Source: Quercus robur (lineage: Eukaryota > Streptophyta > Magnoliopsida > Fagales > Fagaceae). Taken from it: 64,000 nucleotides of DNA. A model generated the notes under the pieces. It did no database searches and was not told the DNA's origin. It was given only the letters and a program-made list of their open reading frames with translations. The first letter of the stretch is position 1. Each line of letters begins with the position of its first letter. A program made the position numbers and the translations under genes. Positions 37,985 through 50,111 of the stretch are shown piece by piece. The DNA is taken from NCBI RefSeq assembly GCF_932294415.1, contig NC_065544.1, positions 11,569,351-11,633,350 on the forward strand. Direction: 5' to 3'.

Positions 37985-38606
37985 CATCTCGAGTCTAAGA
38001 GGTTTGATTTTAGACTATAAATCGAGTCTTTAAGGATCGGTTTTCATATTCTGATCGGGTCTGAGTGGGCACTTTTTCCACATGGCATCCACCTGTAAAT
38101 CAAGTCTCTAAGACTCGATTTACATCTACAACATTTATAGTACAAATATTTTCAAGTGTCTGGAGACCCAGACCCAGTTCTTCTCCCACTCTCCTTTCTC
38201 AAACTTCCAAAGTCCCAAATACAACCAACAAATCTAAGCATTAATCCAACTAAATCCACCCCAACAACCACCTAAAATCTAGATTAAAAAAACTAAAAAC
38301 CCCAAAACCCATCAGATCAGAGAGAGAAAGAATCTGAGGAGAGAGAGCTCACCTCAACTCGCCAGGTCACACAGCCCAGGCAGCACGACCCAAGTCGCAC
38401 GGCCTGGGTTGCGCTGCGGGGTCGCGCACGGTGGTGGTGTGGTCTACCTGGGTTCTTTGGTTTTTGGTCTGATGAGAAGGAAACTCGATTTATAGGCCCT
38501 AAATCAAGTTTTTTAGATTCGAGATGCTAGTAAAAAATATAGTTTGAAAACGTGGCCTACTAATTATAATGTTTGAAAATCAGGGTTAATTTCCCATTTT
38601 GGCCCT
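37907..38606. mobile_element. MULE-like nonautonomous element with about 85-bp inverted repeats
   Basis: Left arm 37907-37990 and right arm 38519-38605 are nearly perfect inverted copies (core AACCCTGATTTTCAAACATT). The interior carries CTCGAGTCT-like and ACTCGATTT motifs, as in the 22.2-kb element. No transposase. Long arms suggest a MULE-type element, but a 9-bp target duplication was not seen. Confidence 0.6.
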
Positions 38607-39211
38607 CAAACCTAAACCTATGCATAAGACGACGACGTAAGGTTACTATATATATTAAAATATATAAATATATGTATCGGCCAGTTCAGTTCACCTTCAA
38701 TTTCACATCAGAAAAAGAACTTGTCTCTACTTGCTAGCCTTGGCTCCATTGGTAGATCGGTCCCTTTTTAAATACGTTTGTGTCGACTCCAAACAGCTTC
38801 TGCAGTTTGAATCAATTCTATATTATTTATTAGATACGTGTTGAATGGTGAAGTAAATACAATAATAAAAATGTGAGAATCCAATTTCAACATCAATAGG
38901 TTTAAGGGAAGAGAATATCAACTCCTGAAGTTATCTTTAGCAATTACAATGCTATTTTCAAACCAAAATATTCAATGAAGTCTTGATATCTAAATAATTC
39001 TATAATATGAGGGAAACTCCTAACCTAAACGTTACAAATCTTCCATGATGCATGTACTTCACAAAAACAGTAAAAAACGCCACTTCTACTATTTCTCTCT
39101 CGTTTTGTCTTAAGTGAAAAGCCTTCTCTCAGTTTCTCTTAAGTTAAAAACCATTATTTTTCTCTTTTGATTTCGTGCTTAACACATTGTCATCACCCTC
39201 TAAGGCTAATA

Positions 39212-39721
39212 CAAGGTTGTCAAAATCGGGATTCTACGTAGGATCGTGGGAGGTAAGTGGAATTGTAGATCGTAAGATCGGATCATGGATTGTAAGATCT
39301 TACATTATTTGAAAAAAAAATACACATTAGTATGTTAAATAATCACATAAATTATGCATTCATTGATATAATTACCATACATTACTACATTCATTTGTAA
39401 ACATCATTTAAAGTGGTCAAAAATCTCAAAACATGACACTCTATTGGGATATTTTTTATTTGAGTCCAATTAACACACTCTCTACATTAGTGTAGAAAAA
39501 CTTGGTTTATTAGGATTTTATTTTTCATTTGGATCTAACTGAGCTTTTTATCAAGTTAAAGAAGATTACAAAAAACCAAGGTCATTTGGGATTATCAGAA
39601 TCGTACGATCCTACCAATCCTGAACAATCACTAAGATACTTGAAAGATCCGAATCGTTTTGGACAGGTGAGATCGTAAATCGTAGGATCGTAGGATTCAG
39701 ATTGGGATTTTGACAACCATG
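39212..39721. mobile_element. hAT-type nonautonomous element, 510 bp, same family
   Basis: Ends CAAGGTTGTCAAAATC and GATTTTGACAACCATG, flanked by exact GGCTAATA octamers (39204-39211 and 39722-39729). GATCGTA-type motifs recur at both ends. No coding capacity. It shares termini with the copy in S2P intron 3. Confidence 0.9.
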
Positions 39722-39769
39722 GGCTAATATATATTTGTAAACCATCATTATTGTGTTTTTTATGCACAT

Positions 39770-39955
39770 GATTAAAGCCTTTTTTTATTTTAAATTTTTT
39801 CTAATATTACAATTTTTCATTCATCTAAATTTGGGATTTATGTGTTTATCCAATGAGGTTTGTGCATTTGCCAATCACAGAAAAAACACATAAACCCAAA
39901 TTGGGATGAATGAAAATTTGTAACATTTAAAAAAATAGAAAAACCCTTAAACACA
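39770..39955. repeat. Foldback element
   Basis: The left arm (TTCATTCATCTAAATTTGGG) and right arm (CCCAAATTGGGATGAATGAA) are inverted around a loop of about 40 bp. It starts about 40 bp after the hAT element that ends at 39721. Noncoding. Confidence 0.55.
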
Positions 39956-40023
39956 CACATGCTAATTGTTGAATTATTACTATTATTTCTTTACTTTTAT
40001 TTAATTTTTTTCCTGAATTTAAG

Positions 40024-40083
40024 GACGAATACATTAACAAGATTCAAGCACTTTCACAAACCACCAACGCAAAAGTAACTCAG
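40024..40083 (+). other. Exon-like open stretch
   Basis: Preceded by a pyrimidine-rich tract and AAG, followed by CAG|GTATCA. It reads DEYINKIQALSQTTNAKVTQ in phase 0 at both ends. Not recognised. Confidence 0.22.
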
Positions 40084-42094
40084 GTATCAATCTGTTAAAT
40101 TTAGGTATCATTTTGTTAAATGAAAATAAACGAAATTGAAAGCAAAAAGTAATTCAATGCTAAATCCTATCCTATATTGTAATTGGGAGCTAATCTTGAT
40201 CTGGCATGTAAAAAGGATTAGCTATTGTCCCTTTTGATGGAATTTATTATTTTGCAGATTTATATTGGCAATCTCTATACTGATAATAAAATTGTTAGTG
40301 AAGTTACAGATGTTATATCTAAAAAATAAAATAAAATATAAATATAAAAATTGCGAAGTGGTAAAAATGGTACCAAGATCTCTAGAGGACCCATGGTTCT
40401 TTAGGATTTGGATCTCATTTCAAATATAGGGTTTATAGATATTGCCATCTCATTAACTCTAATTTCAGCTCAAATGACAAATTTAGTTCAATAATTGTGA
40501 GGTCCCTAACCTAAAGATAGAGATAGAGCCTTGACAAGGGACCTTGCACATAGTGCAGTTTTGGTTGAGGAACTCTATTTTCTATACCATTTAAATTTCT
40601 TCTTGTCTTTTCAGTTTTTAGGTAATTAATTTAAATTATTTAATTGTTGTTACGTGTGGAAATGGAAGGCCGTAGACTTTGCGCCTCAAACGTAACTCTA
40701 CATCATTCTTCAACAATGAGTAATTGCAAGGATTAGTTCCATGGGGTGAGGCCACAAAGTGCCTTGATAGAGCCTAAAACTTTTTCACAACTATTGCAGT
40801 GAAAAGGAGGAGATGCCATTGTTGTTAGCTTGTCAATAAGCTGACTAAAAAGTAGAGAAAGATGCTAGTGACACAATATTTTCATAACAAATTTTATGTC
40901 AAGCTGGGATCATGCTATAGAGATGGGTTTGAATTTGCCTTATTTGCGTTTTGGTTAGTCATTGGTCCAATAGGGCAAAACTCAAGAGCTCTTGAGTCTT
41001 GAGTACTTTCTTTCATGTATATGGATTTGAGCCAAATGAAAGTGGCAATATTCCATTTTTGTAATATGTGATGTAAGTGATGATTCCTAACAACTACTAA
41101 CATGGTGTGATATGAACTGAGCTGTAATGGAGTTTAGAGTTGAAATTCTGCATTCCCTTTCTTAAATACAATATGGCTAAATTGAAAATAAAATCTGATA
41201 ATAACGCGGACACTTAAAATAACCCAATTGCTAATGCCTATCCTCATAGAAACTCCTAAAACTCTATCACTTCCCTTTTCGTGCAATCCTCAGCCTGATC
41301 CAGCCAACATCCAAGCAAAGCTTTTTGGTTCATTACATTGTGTATGGACGAATAAATTGATATTTAGCTGAGAATCTAAAATGATGGAGAGATCCAGTTT
41401 GGTACACAGCTAGAATAAAACTGGATTTTCATTTTTGTTGTTCTTAGAGAGATCCAGTTTAGCCCATATTTTACGTACACAGTGTAAGTGTGTAACCGAT
41501 AAGAGGGTGTTGCTTGGCAGGATGGACCACAGATTGAGCCAATCTGCAAACCCTGTACAATATAATTCATGGCAGCCACATTTTAGATGGCAAAAACTTA
41601 ATTTAAAGGTGATTGCTTCTCAAATTGCTATGAAGAATATATGAAAATTTTTATGTCTTTGGCCTATGCAGACAAGTATACTGATGTTAAGGCATGTAGC
41701 AATAGAAATGGTAATTAAGCTTGTAGTAGCACTGCGATCATATGTGACCATGTAGGCAATAGTTTCTATGTTCACACTAAGAAAAATTATCCAAAAGGGG
41801 GAAATGGTAAATCATGAAGATTATATCTTAAAATTGGTATAAGAATTTAGAGGAAAAGATGTGAAGCCTACAACGTTGTGATCAATGATGTAGTTGTTTC
41901 CAAGTTTTGCATTAGTACTGCTAAGAAAACCAGAAGCCTAAAAGCCAAGTATTCTAAACTATCAAATTTTTTAAAATAGATTAAGTATAAGTCATATAGA
42001 ATGAAATTAGGGAAAAAAAATGCTAAATTAGAATTAACTATAGCTTGTGAACAAAATTAGAATTGGAGGACAACTCAAATATTTTATGGGTTGT
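40084..42094. other. Intergenic, nothing recognised
   Basis: Scattered short frames, the longest 69 codons, with no known motif. Confidence 0.5.
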
Positions 42095-42296
42095 GTTAAC
42101 GGGCACCGTAAGGTGCCCGTTAACAACATAGTTATTGGCAGCTTTTCAGCTTTTTGAGCAACTTTAGACAGTTTTTGCCAATTTTTTTTTATCTCTTTTG
42201 ATAATTTTTTTTAACAATTTTTTTTTTTTTTTTTAATGAGACACAAAAAAGGAAATGTTAACAAGCACCGCACTGTGCTTGTTATGCTTGTTAACA
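42095..42296. repeat. Paired palindromes, possible MITE
   Basis: GTTAACGGGCACC and GGTGCCCGTTAAC form a near-perfect 30-bp palindrome at 42095-42124. A related palindrome (GTTAACAAGCACCG ... CTTGTTAAC) lies at 42258-42296. The AT-rich centre is noncoding. Confidence 0.5.
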
Positions 42297-42946
42297 TTTC
42301 CCTTAATTTATATAGAACAAATAATTTTTAAAAAAAAAATCAAAGATGGTGTTTGAAGAAACACCATTACAATAAGCAGATCCACCATCATTGCCGCCAC
42401 CATTTGCCTATTCTTCAACCGCTGTCATTCCTCCATCCTCATCAACTCAGCAGAACATGAGTTGATTCCATTTTGTTCGGCATCAAAGGCACAACCTTTG
42501 AGCTTCAATTTCATTCATCCACTTTTTTTTTCTTTGGATCACATCTTCCATTAGAGAATAGAACTTTTAATGTCCACTTTTTCCTAATACCAACACTATC
42601 CCTACTATTTAGTTTAGATTGATTTTGTCAGAAAGACAAATTATGGACAAATACATATTTTCACTTATGTTTGCATAGATTCTTTAAATCTCACTTTGTC
42701 AACTGTCTTTAGAGTCTTCCAAAAAAGTGTTTTCAAGAACTGAATTGAGTCTCAACAACCTCTGAATTGTGTTGCGTTGTGTTGGATAAAGTGAAATATC
42801 TTGATCAGTGGTCGCTATCTTCTGCTAACCAAAACAAATAACTTCCGTGCAGACTAAAAACTATTCATAACAAACGAACTCTTATTTCAAGGCAAGGTCC
42901 CAAATTCTAATGAATTGCTGATACTTGTAACATTTTGATTGATAGG

Positions 42947-43063
42947 TTCGAGAGAGCTTTCAAGGATATAAAACAAAGTAACCACTCAGAGACTGCAAAA
43001 GCCATTGGAGAAACAGCAAGATTGGCAGATTCTTCTACTGGGCATAGCAGAAATAAGAGGTAG
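42947..43063 (+). other. Exon-like open stretch ending in a stop
   Basis: Follows TTGATTGATAG and reads FERAFKDIKQSNHSETAKAI, then GETARLADSSTGHSRNKR and stop. The composition is protein-like (charged, non-repetitive). Its frame does not join the 40.0-kb stretch at the best acceptor, only at a weaker one. Not recognised. Confidence 0.25.
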
Positions 43064-43971
43064 AAAGGAGGAATAGCTTACTTTAGCAAAAGACAGAACT
43101 AGTTAAAAAGATATTTAAAGTCTGTGCCGAACCAGCAACAACCCAAGTCCAAAACACTCAACAATGCTAGCAGCCAAGGATATTATTCTTTCGAGAATTT
43201 TGTCTAATGACTTTATCTGGGTAGACAACTAGACCTATTTTGCTAACTATTTCTAGATTTTATGGCATTTTTTATTATGTTCTTGGCTGTTCAATATTTT
43301 CCGATCATAATAAACACACCCTGTTGTGTAGATAGCACCCCAAGACTCAAATCAATAACAGTAAATAAGTGAAAATTAAATAACAAGCACACATAAAGAA
43401 CACAAAAATTTATATGGTTCAACAAATTGTCTACCTCCATAGTTACGATGGAGAAATTTCACTATAAAAATAGGAAAATGTAATAATGCACAAATATACT
43501 CTCAAGAAACCCAAATCCCAATACATCCTAACTCTATCTTACCCACAACCACAAGACAAGAAAATACTATTTGTCTTCTTATGCGACTGCTGCTAGGTTT
43601 TTAAGAATTGTCAATTATAATTGCCGCACACTAGCACTTATATATTGCTATGCTTAAGTCGGCAATATAGGATTCCTTGTATCAATTGAATTCGGTCAAC
43701 TGTGACCAACTTGTGGTTTCCTGTTACAAGTTGGATTTGGTTTACTTGTAATTAACTTGGGCTTGTGGCAATTCAAGCCACACAGACGGGCCCACTTCAA
43801 CACACAACAAAATTAACTGTGAGCTGAGTGGAGAAGAATCAGGGGTTTTGTTTCTTCTCTCAGGTCGGTTCAGTTCTATACTTCTTAGATAACACCTATC
43901 TTTTATTGACCAAAATTATTCTCTATTTTTTTTCTTTTACTAGATATATCTTATTATTATTATTATGGTAA

Positions 43972-44126
43972 TATTTGTTGCACACAAACTGTTACGCACA
44001 TCCTATTTTTGAACTGAAACTGTGATTTGAAGTCACGATTTCCAAGTTCGAAATCGTGACTCCAAATCATGGTTTTAGTTGAAAAATAGGGTGTATAAAA
44101 CTGTGTAACATTTTGTGTGTAATAAA
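43972..44126. repeat. Long foldback (hairpin) element, about 150 bp
   Basis: Arms of about 70 bp (43972-44042 and 44050-44126) fold around the loop CAAGTTC; the inner stem is GAAGTCACGATTTC with GAAATCGTGACTCC. It could be a MITE or give a hairpin transcript. A rearranged relative may lie at 44740-44870. Confidence 0.65.
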
Positions 44127-47100
44127 CACAACCCTATTATTTTTGGAATATGGAGAATCTTCATTATTTACCCAATCAAGAAACAATCTGATTGTTGTTC
44201 TGTTGGTTATGATCATTTATATCTAAGCTCCCCAAGTCATATTTTATATTGAAACAAGACTTGATTGTAACTTGTAAGCGTATTGAAAAATTATTTTTTA
44301 GAGACTACAATTTACCAATGCTTTTGCTGTGGATAGAGAGTGGATGTGGGAGTCGGCTTGGCTCTTCTTTGGAAGTAAACTAGGCAGAATTTGCAAGGTT
44401 GTGTAGGTAAGGGAATTGTTGGAATAACCAAAGTCGTCAGATTATTGTTGGATTTGGTTCCTAAGTTGGTTGATTCTTTCCTGCATTTACTATGATAAAA
44501 TATGCATTTAAAGTGGGAGCCTTTGATGCTACTTTTGAAACTGATGAAGTTCAACTTATTCGAGCTCTGCAGTCAACTTCTCCAACATTTGAAGAAGAAG
44601 ATAGATTGTGTTTTGGTGAGAGCCTTTGCCAGGTCAATTTTTGCATGCAGTAATATACTATGTTGTAACTTTGTAATGTCCTTATATTAATAATGGAGCA
44701 ATGTTAATTTCATACCAGCTATTGCATACATCCATACACACAATGTTTATTTGACACTAGTAGTTACACACAACCATACACGCACACTTTGCACTGAAAT
44801 TATAACTTCAATGTAAAGTGTGTATAAAATTGTGCCATCAACCGTGTGCACTAGTACTTAGCCTTAATAATATATATTTCTTACCTTTTATATAAAAAAA
44901 TTTTGATTTTTGTTATTGACCCCTACATGAAACTCCTTGTTTTATTTTTATTTTTAAATAGTTACAATATGCTGCTAATCAAACATTTTCCCTCTTTGAT
45001 CCTATACACTTTAGCGCATAGAAGTGCCAATTATGCAGTGTATGTGATTGTTGTTTAGTTGGTTCTTGAAAGAGAGTATTTCACCTTGGTATCAGACATG
45101 AAGGCTGATTTGGCAGTTTGGAGTTTGGACCGATTAACCTCAGTTTGGCCACAACTTTAAAGCCTGTCATCAAATTCACTAAAGTCAAAGTTTCGTAAAG
45201 AAAGGAAAGATTTGCATAGATCCTTTTTCATGTCCAAGTTTTATCTTTTATGTCTCTTAACTGCTAAGGTATAACTCCTTAATTAGAGGAAAATGAACCT
45301 AAATTGAAGGGATGGGATTGGGTGCAATCAAATCCAGGAATCAAAATAATTCAATCTTCAAGCTCAATTGCAACAAAAATAGCAGTGTCACCGTCACCAA
45401 CCCTAAAAGGTACGAACATATCCCTAGCTTTCTTCAAATACATTTTGTCGTCTCCTCTAAATCTTACAGGTACACGGGGCCGAGTTCAATCCCTAATCAA
45501 TTACATCATCAATTCCGCCAAAATGTTTTGTTATTTATTTGTCACCTATTACTATTAAAGCACTAGCATTGGAGGTGTTAAACACCCTCTAATTGCTATT
45601 TTACAACCCAAGACAGCCAAAACCCACTCCTTCCAAGTTTGTATACTTAAAAAAAATTTGCAACCTATGAATAGTAAGGTTGCATATATATAACTTTACT
45701 ATTCATAGGTTGTAAAAAAAAAAAAAAAAAAATAATCTTGTGATTGTGTGTGAAGAGAAAAAGATAGTGGGAGGAAAGAGAGAGTAGAATATTTTTTGTT
45801 ATTTTATTAGATAGTTTATATTATTTTATTGTATTGTATGTAAAAATAAAAAGGGGAATGTAGGGTGAGTTGTAAAATGGATTGGTAAAATAAATAAAAT
45901 AATGTTTGAGAATGCAAAATAGGTTTTTTTTTACATCCCTGGATGCTAGTGCTCTAATAAGGAGAATAGGATTTCAGTTTCCATCCTTCTATTTGTGTAA
46001 TTAAAAATACTTTTTTTTTTTTAGTGTGTAGTTAAAAATACTTATATAAGATTCTCTCACTTCTAATAAGGTACTTAAACCCCTCCAAAAAAGAAAAAGA
46101 AAAAGAAGCACAACACTCACTAATACTCTCACTCCTATTTAAACTCTAATTCAGCTTTTAGGCTTTGATTGTGGGGCAAACCAATTAAGATTTTAGATAC
46201 TAGGGGAAAATATGTTTTTCCACCTGCCTTGTAGGCAAGATGATGCATCTCCATACACGAATTGCTTAGGGGTTTCAAGAGGGGGGAAGGGGTTTGAGCT
46301 ACAACCTATTAATGTATGGAGAGAACGAAATTTGGAGATGTTCTCATTTTGGCCTTTTATATTTCATTATTTTCATTTTGACCCTTCATAATTGATTATG
46401 TTTTCATATTGCCCATGTTGTCCATTTCTGTTAGTAATTTGATTCGTTAAACGTCAAATGAATGTTATCTATTAAGGCACATCAAATGAATGTTATCTAT
46501 TTATGTTTGTAATCAAACTGTTAAGTGTCAAATTAGTGTCATCCATTAATACACGTCACCTATATAATGCCAAGTGTCACCAGATTATTAACAAAAATGA
46601 ACGACTTAGCCAATATGAAAGCTTAATAAATAAATAAATAAATAAATAAATAAATATATATATATATATATATTGAAACGTAAATGGCTAAAATGAAAAT
46701 GCTTATAAATTTTAAAAGCCAAAAAAGTATACTTTAATCTTTTTTTCGGCTGTCATTCATCTAATAAATGCAATTGGATTAGTATGAAATATGATAACCT
46801 ATGGTGGGTGTATTGATTAAGCATGCACCACCTCATTAAATTCAAGTCACATTAACATTTTTCTTTTAAAATAGGATTCAGATCTTCTAGATTTTCTAGG
46901 GTACTCTACTAATAGATTTCTTTAAATCCTATCCACTTTTTTATAATTTAAGGGTCTAGATTCTACCATGTTAGCATTCTACTAATAATACTTTTAAAAT
47001 AATTAAATAATGTTGCAAACAAAACAATTAAGATTATTGTTAGTGGAATGTTGACATGGCAAAATCTAGATCATTAAATCATTAAAGAATGGTTAAGATT

Positions 47101-47265
47101 TAAGAAAATCTATTTGGTAGAGTATCTTAGGAATTCTAGATGATCTGAATCCTTTAAAATATTATGTAAAATCATTTATATTTTTGGTAAGTAATAATGT
47201 AATGTAATAGCATCATTTAGCCCATTTTAATTTGTATAACTTTAATTATAGATATTTTATTTATT
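44127..47265. other. Intergenic apart from one MITE and simple repeats
   Basis: Open stretches at 44500-44690 and 45304-45566 have no recognisable domain. Confidence 0.45.
45559..45954. mobile_element. MITE with AGCACTAGCAT ends, about 396 bp
   Basis: The left end AGCACTAGCATTGGAGG and the right end CCTGGATGCTAGTGCTC are inverted copies. TTAA precedes and TAA follows. The subterminal region resembles the 36.8-kb and 50.1-kb elements. Noncoding. Confidence 0.6.
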
Positions 47266-47357
47266 TATTATAATTCAATAGTGAGAGATATAAAATTTGA
47301 ATTCTAAATGTCTTCGTTGAAAACACTGTGAAATACCAATGGAGATATAAGACTCTT
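47266..47357 (-). mobile_element. tRNA-derived SINE, family A, degenerate
   Basis: The plus strand reads ATAATTCAATAGTGAGAG, TAAATGTCTTCGTTGAAAAC and GGAGATATAAGACTCTT. Confidence 0.4.
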
Positions 47358-47961
47358 TCATCCCAAATAAATTTAGGTGGTTTTCATATAATCTATCCCT
47401 TGTGTATTTTCAAACAGTAAGAACAAAAAATTACCTACACTAAATTTTACAATTAGGATGAAAAGAAAAAACTTTTTAGAGCATCAGTATTTGGGAGTGT
47501 AAAACCCCCCAAAATGCTATTTTACATCGCGAAACACCAAAATTCTAGCAATTCTAGCAACATCTAGGTATATATTCCTAAAAAAATTTTAAAACTTTGC
47601 CACAATAACTTCTAAATTTAAGAAGTTTTTGTAGCTCATATGTAAAACTCAAAATTTTGATTTTATCCCCCCCTTCTCTTTTAACTCAGCTCTCTTGCTC
47701 TCGCTCTCTGACTCTCTCTTCTCCCTTAGCTTTCTTTCTCTCACATTGAATCTCTCGAATTGTCTAGTTTATTTTCACCAAGGCTTCATGGTTGAAGCTA
47801 AGGAGCTTTTTCACCACCACCATGGCAACGGTTTCTCTCTTTGAACCCAAACCAAACTCTTACTTCTCCTTTTCTCTTTCTTAATTCAATGAGCCAAAGC
47901 TCCATGGTTGGAGGTACAAGCTCTGCAAACTGCACCACTCACCACTCACCGACAATGGTGG

Positions 47962-47964
<3 letters not shown>

Positions 47965-48006
<42 letters not shown>
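47965..48006 (+). repeat. (TC)n microsatellite
   Basis: About 21 TC units. Similar GA/CT tracts lie at 21270-21300 (S2P intron 1), 15284-15316 and 58635-58655. Confidence 0.9.
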
Positions 48007-48010
<4 letters not shown>

Positions 48011-48181
48011 AATCGAATAAGTTAGTTGGGGGAAGGGGGGAGGTTTGGGATGATGTTTGGTCTCTGTTCTTGGTTGTGCAAAGGCTTATGGGTGGCGCGT
48101 GGGTGCACTCTTAAAGGCATGTGAGGACGGGAATGGATTTATTCGGCTATTGTAGGTGATGGTGAATGTGGATTTGAGAAC

Positions 48182-48887
48182 CCGAAGGCAAATGTAGGAA
48201 CCCAAAGCTTGATTTGGTGATTGTAAACCAAGCAGTGGAATTCTTTCATTGCCTTTCTTCTCCAAGGCTGTTGACCCAGAAAGTTTTAAGGAGGATTAGA
48301 TGGGAGAAGCCGTTTCAAGGATGGTGGAAGCTCAACACAGATGGCTGAAGCTCAACACAGATGGCTCTTATTGTGGTAACACAGGTTTGGCAAGCTGTGG
48401 AGGGGTGATTAGAAATGATGCAGGTAGGTGGGTTATGGGTTATGGGTTTTAGTAGGAGTATTGGCATGACCAACAGTTTTGCCACTGAACTATGGGGTTT
48501 AAGGGAGGGTCTTCTTTTATGCAGCAACCTTAACATTAATGCTCTTGAAGTTGAACTTGATGCCAAATCTATTGTGGATGCCTTAGGAAATCCTTCTTAT
48601 GTGAATAATGTCATATCGCCTCTGTTGGATGATTGCAAGCTATTGATTTCTCGCATTCCACAGTTTTGTATTAAGCATTGCTTCCGTCAGGCGAATAAGT
48701 GTGCGGATAGTCTTGCTAGATTGAGCTTTTGTTTTGATGCTGATTTTTCTACCTTTGATAGTCTGCCTGTGGACCTTATAGATGTTTTTGAGGATGACCT
48801 CAATGGGTTGTTTTGTAATAGGGTCTGTTTTGTTTGTATTGTTGCTGCTTAGTTTGTAATGAAGCTCTTTTTCACCCAAAAAAAAAA
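48182..48887 (+). mobile_element. 5'-truncated LINE with RNase H domain and 16-bp target duplication
   Basis: Only the terminal part of a LINE is present. The frame from about 48340 to the TAG at 48850 gives NTDGS, GGVIRNDAGRW, FATELWGLREG, ELDAKSIVDAL and RQANKCADSLARL, so all acidic RNase H positions appear kept; it ends in an A run. The flanking copies of ATGTGGATTTGAGAAC (48166-48181 and 48888-48903) are identical, so the insertion looks young. A local 18-21-bp duplication near 48331-48366 (GCTCAACACAGATGGCT twice) lies at the start of the domain. Confidence 0.88.
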
Positions 48888-49082
48888 ATGTGGATTTGAG
48901 AACTCTTGAGATTTTTGTATTTCACAAGTGTGTGTGCGCACCGGCACACACGTGTGTGTGTGTGTGAGTTGTATGTTAAAATAAGAAATGTGTATTGTTA
49001 AATGAGTTGTTAAAATTCATAAGTCATTTTTTAGAGTGTAAAATGAGAATTTTTTTTAAAAAAAAAATACAAATTCTAAGCA

Positions 49083-49335
49083 TTAGCATCTAGTGTATCA
49101 AATGCTAAATTTGTAGTATTTAGCACACTAAAAACCATACTTCATGAGATGTGCCAAATCCCAAATTTTTTTTTACAATGTGCTATAAAAAAGTTAAACA
49201 GCTATATTAAAATATAACATTTGATGTATGGTGTATTATCAAATGCTATATTAAGTAGAAAAAGTAAGAAAGTAGGTTTTTTTTATGTGTTATATTTAGC
49301 ATTTGGCATAGCCCAAAAATAATGAATGCTAAAAT
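49083..49335. mobile_element. Possible small MITE of the same family
   Basis: AGCATTAGCATCTAGTG with TCAAATGCTAAAT on the left is echoed in inverse on the right by ATTTAGCATTTGGCAT and AATGAATGCT. Degenerate; edges uncertain. Confidence 0.28.
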
Positions 49336-50111
49336 GTTAGAGGGTTCAAAAACAAAAAGGTTAAACTGCTATTTGTCATTGTCAATGTCATTGATGAGGA
49401 AGAAAAAGAAAAACAGAACAGGGGCAGTTTTGTACACGAGATGAGCGTGAAAGAATTTAACGCAAAACAAATGACACAAAAAAAAAAAAAAAAAAAAAAG
49501 GATTTTTGAATTTTGAAAACAACCGGTGGCAGTTTCAAAAAAAAGAAAAGAAAAAGAAAACAACTGGTGGCGTGGTGGTTTCCGCACGTGAGTTAGTACT
49601 TAGAACCCACGTCACACGATCTGAGTTAAGCTCTTCTGTCAGACAAAGAAAAGACTAAAACCTCGAGTCACCGCTCCATTTGTCCCTATATTCTTTCTCT
49701 AGCTAACTCAAAAGTTAGATTTTTATCTATAAAAAATTACATTTTCTTAAACCAAAAAGTGAATTTATTTATTTCATAAACAATGCACTCCCTATATGTT
49801 TTAATTTTTTCTTTATAATTTGTTCCCAACCATTTTTGTTTTCTCTTTGTACTATATTTTTTTCATTTCTATGCGTATAAAATTCACATTCATGAACCTT
49901 AAATACACAATAAGTTCCATGTTACTATTATAAATAATTGACTTTCCATCCAACTCTTAATATTTTATTTTATATTTTTTCAATTATAATATGTTATGTA
50001 TATTTTTTTAAATAATTATTATATAGGTAATAAAAATAAAATAAAAAGTTTTTTTTTGATGCCAATAAAAAAAAAGTTAAGACTTTAACTTACGGGAGTG
50101 AAACATAAAAT

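Larger units (their letters stand above)
47479..49075. mobile_element. MITE-like element carrying the 706-bp LINE, right edge unclear
   Basis: The left edge AGAGCATCAGTATTTGGGAG resembles the GAGCA family ends. The right part (GAGTTGTTAAAATTCATAAG) matches family subterminal sequence but no clean terminal repeat is visible. A CT microsatellite lies at 47965-48006. The LINE at 48182-48887 sits inside. Confidence 0.35.

Noticed and set aside
45304..45566. Two overlapping 84-codon frames as a gene
   Set aside because: They overlap in different frames with no known motif or splice context; probably chance.
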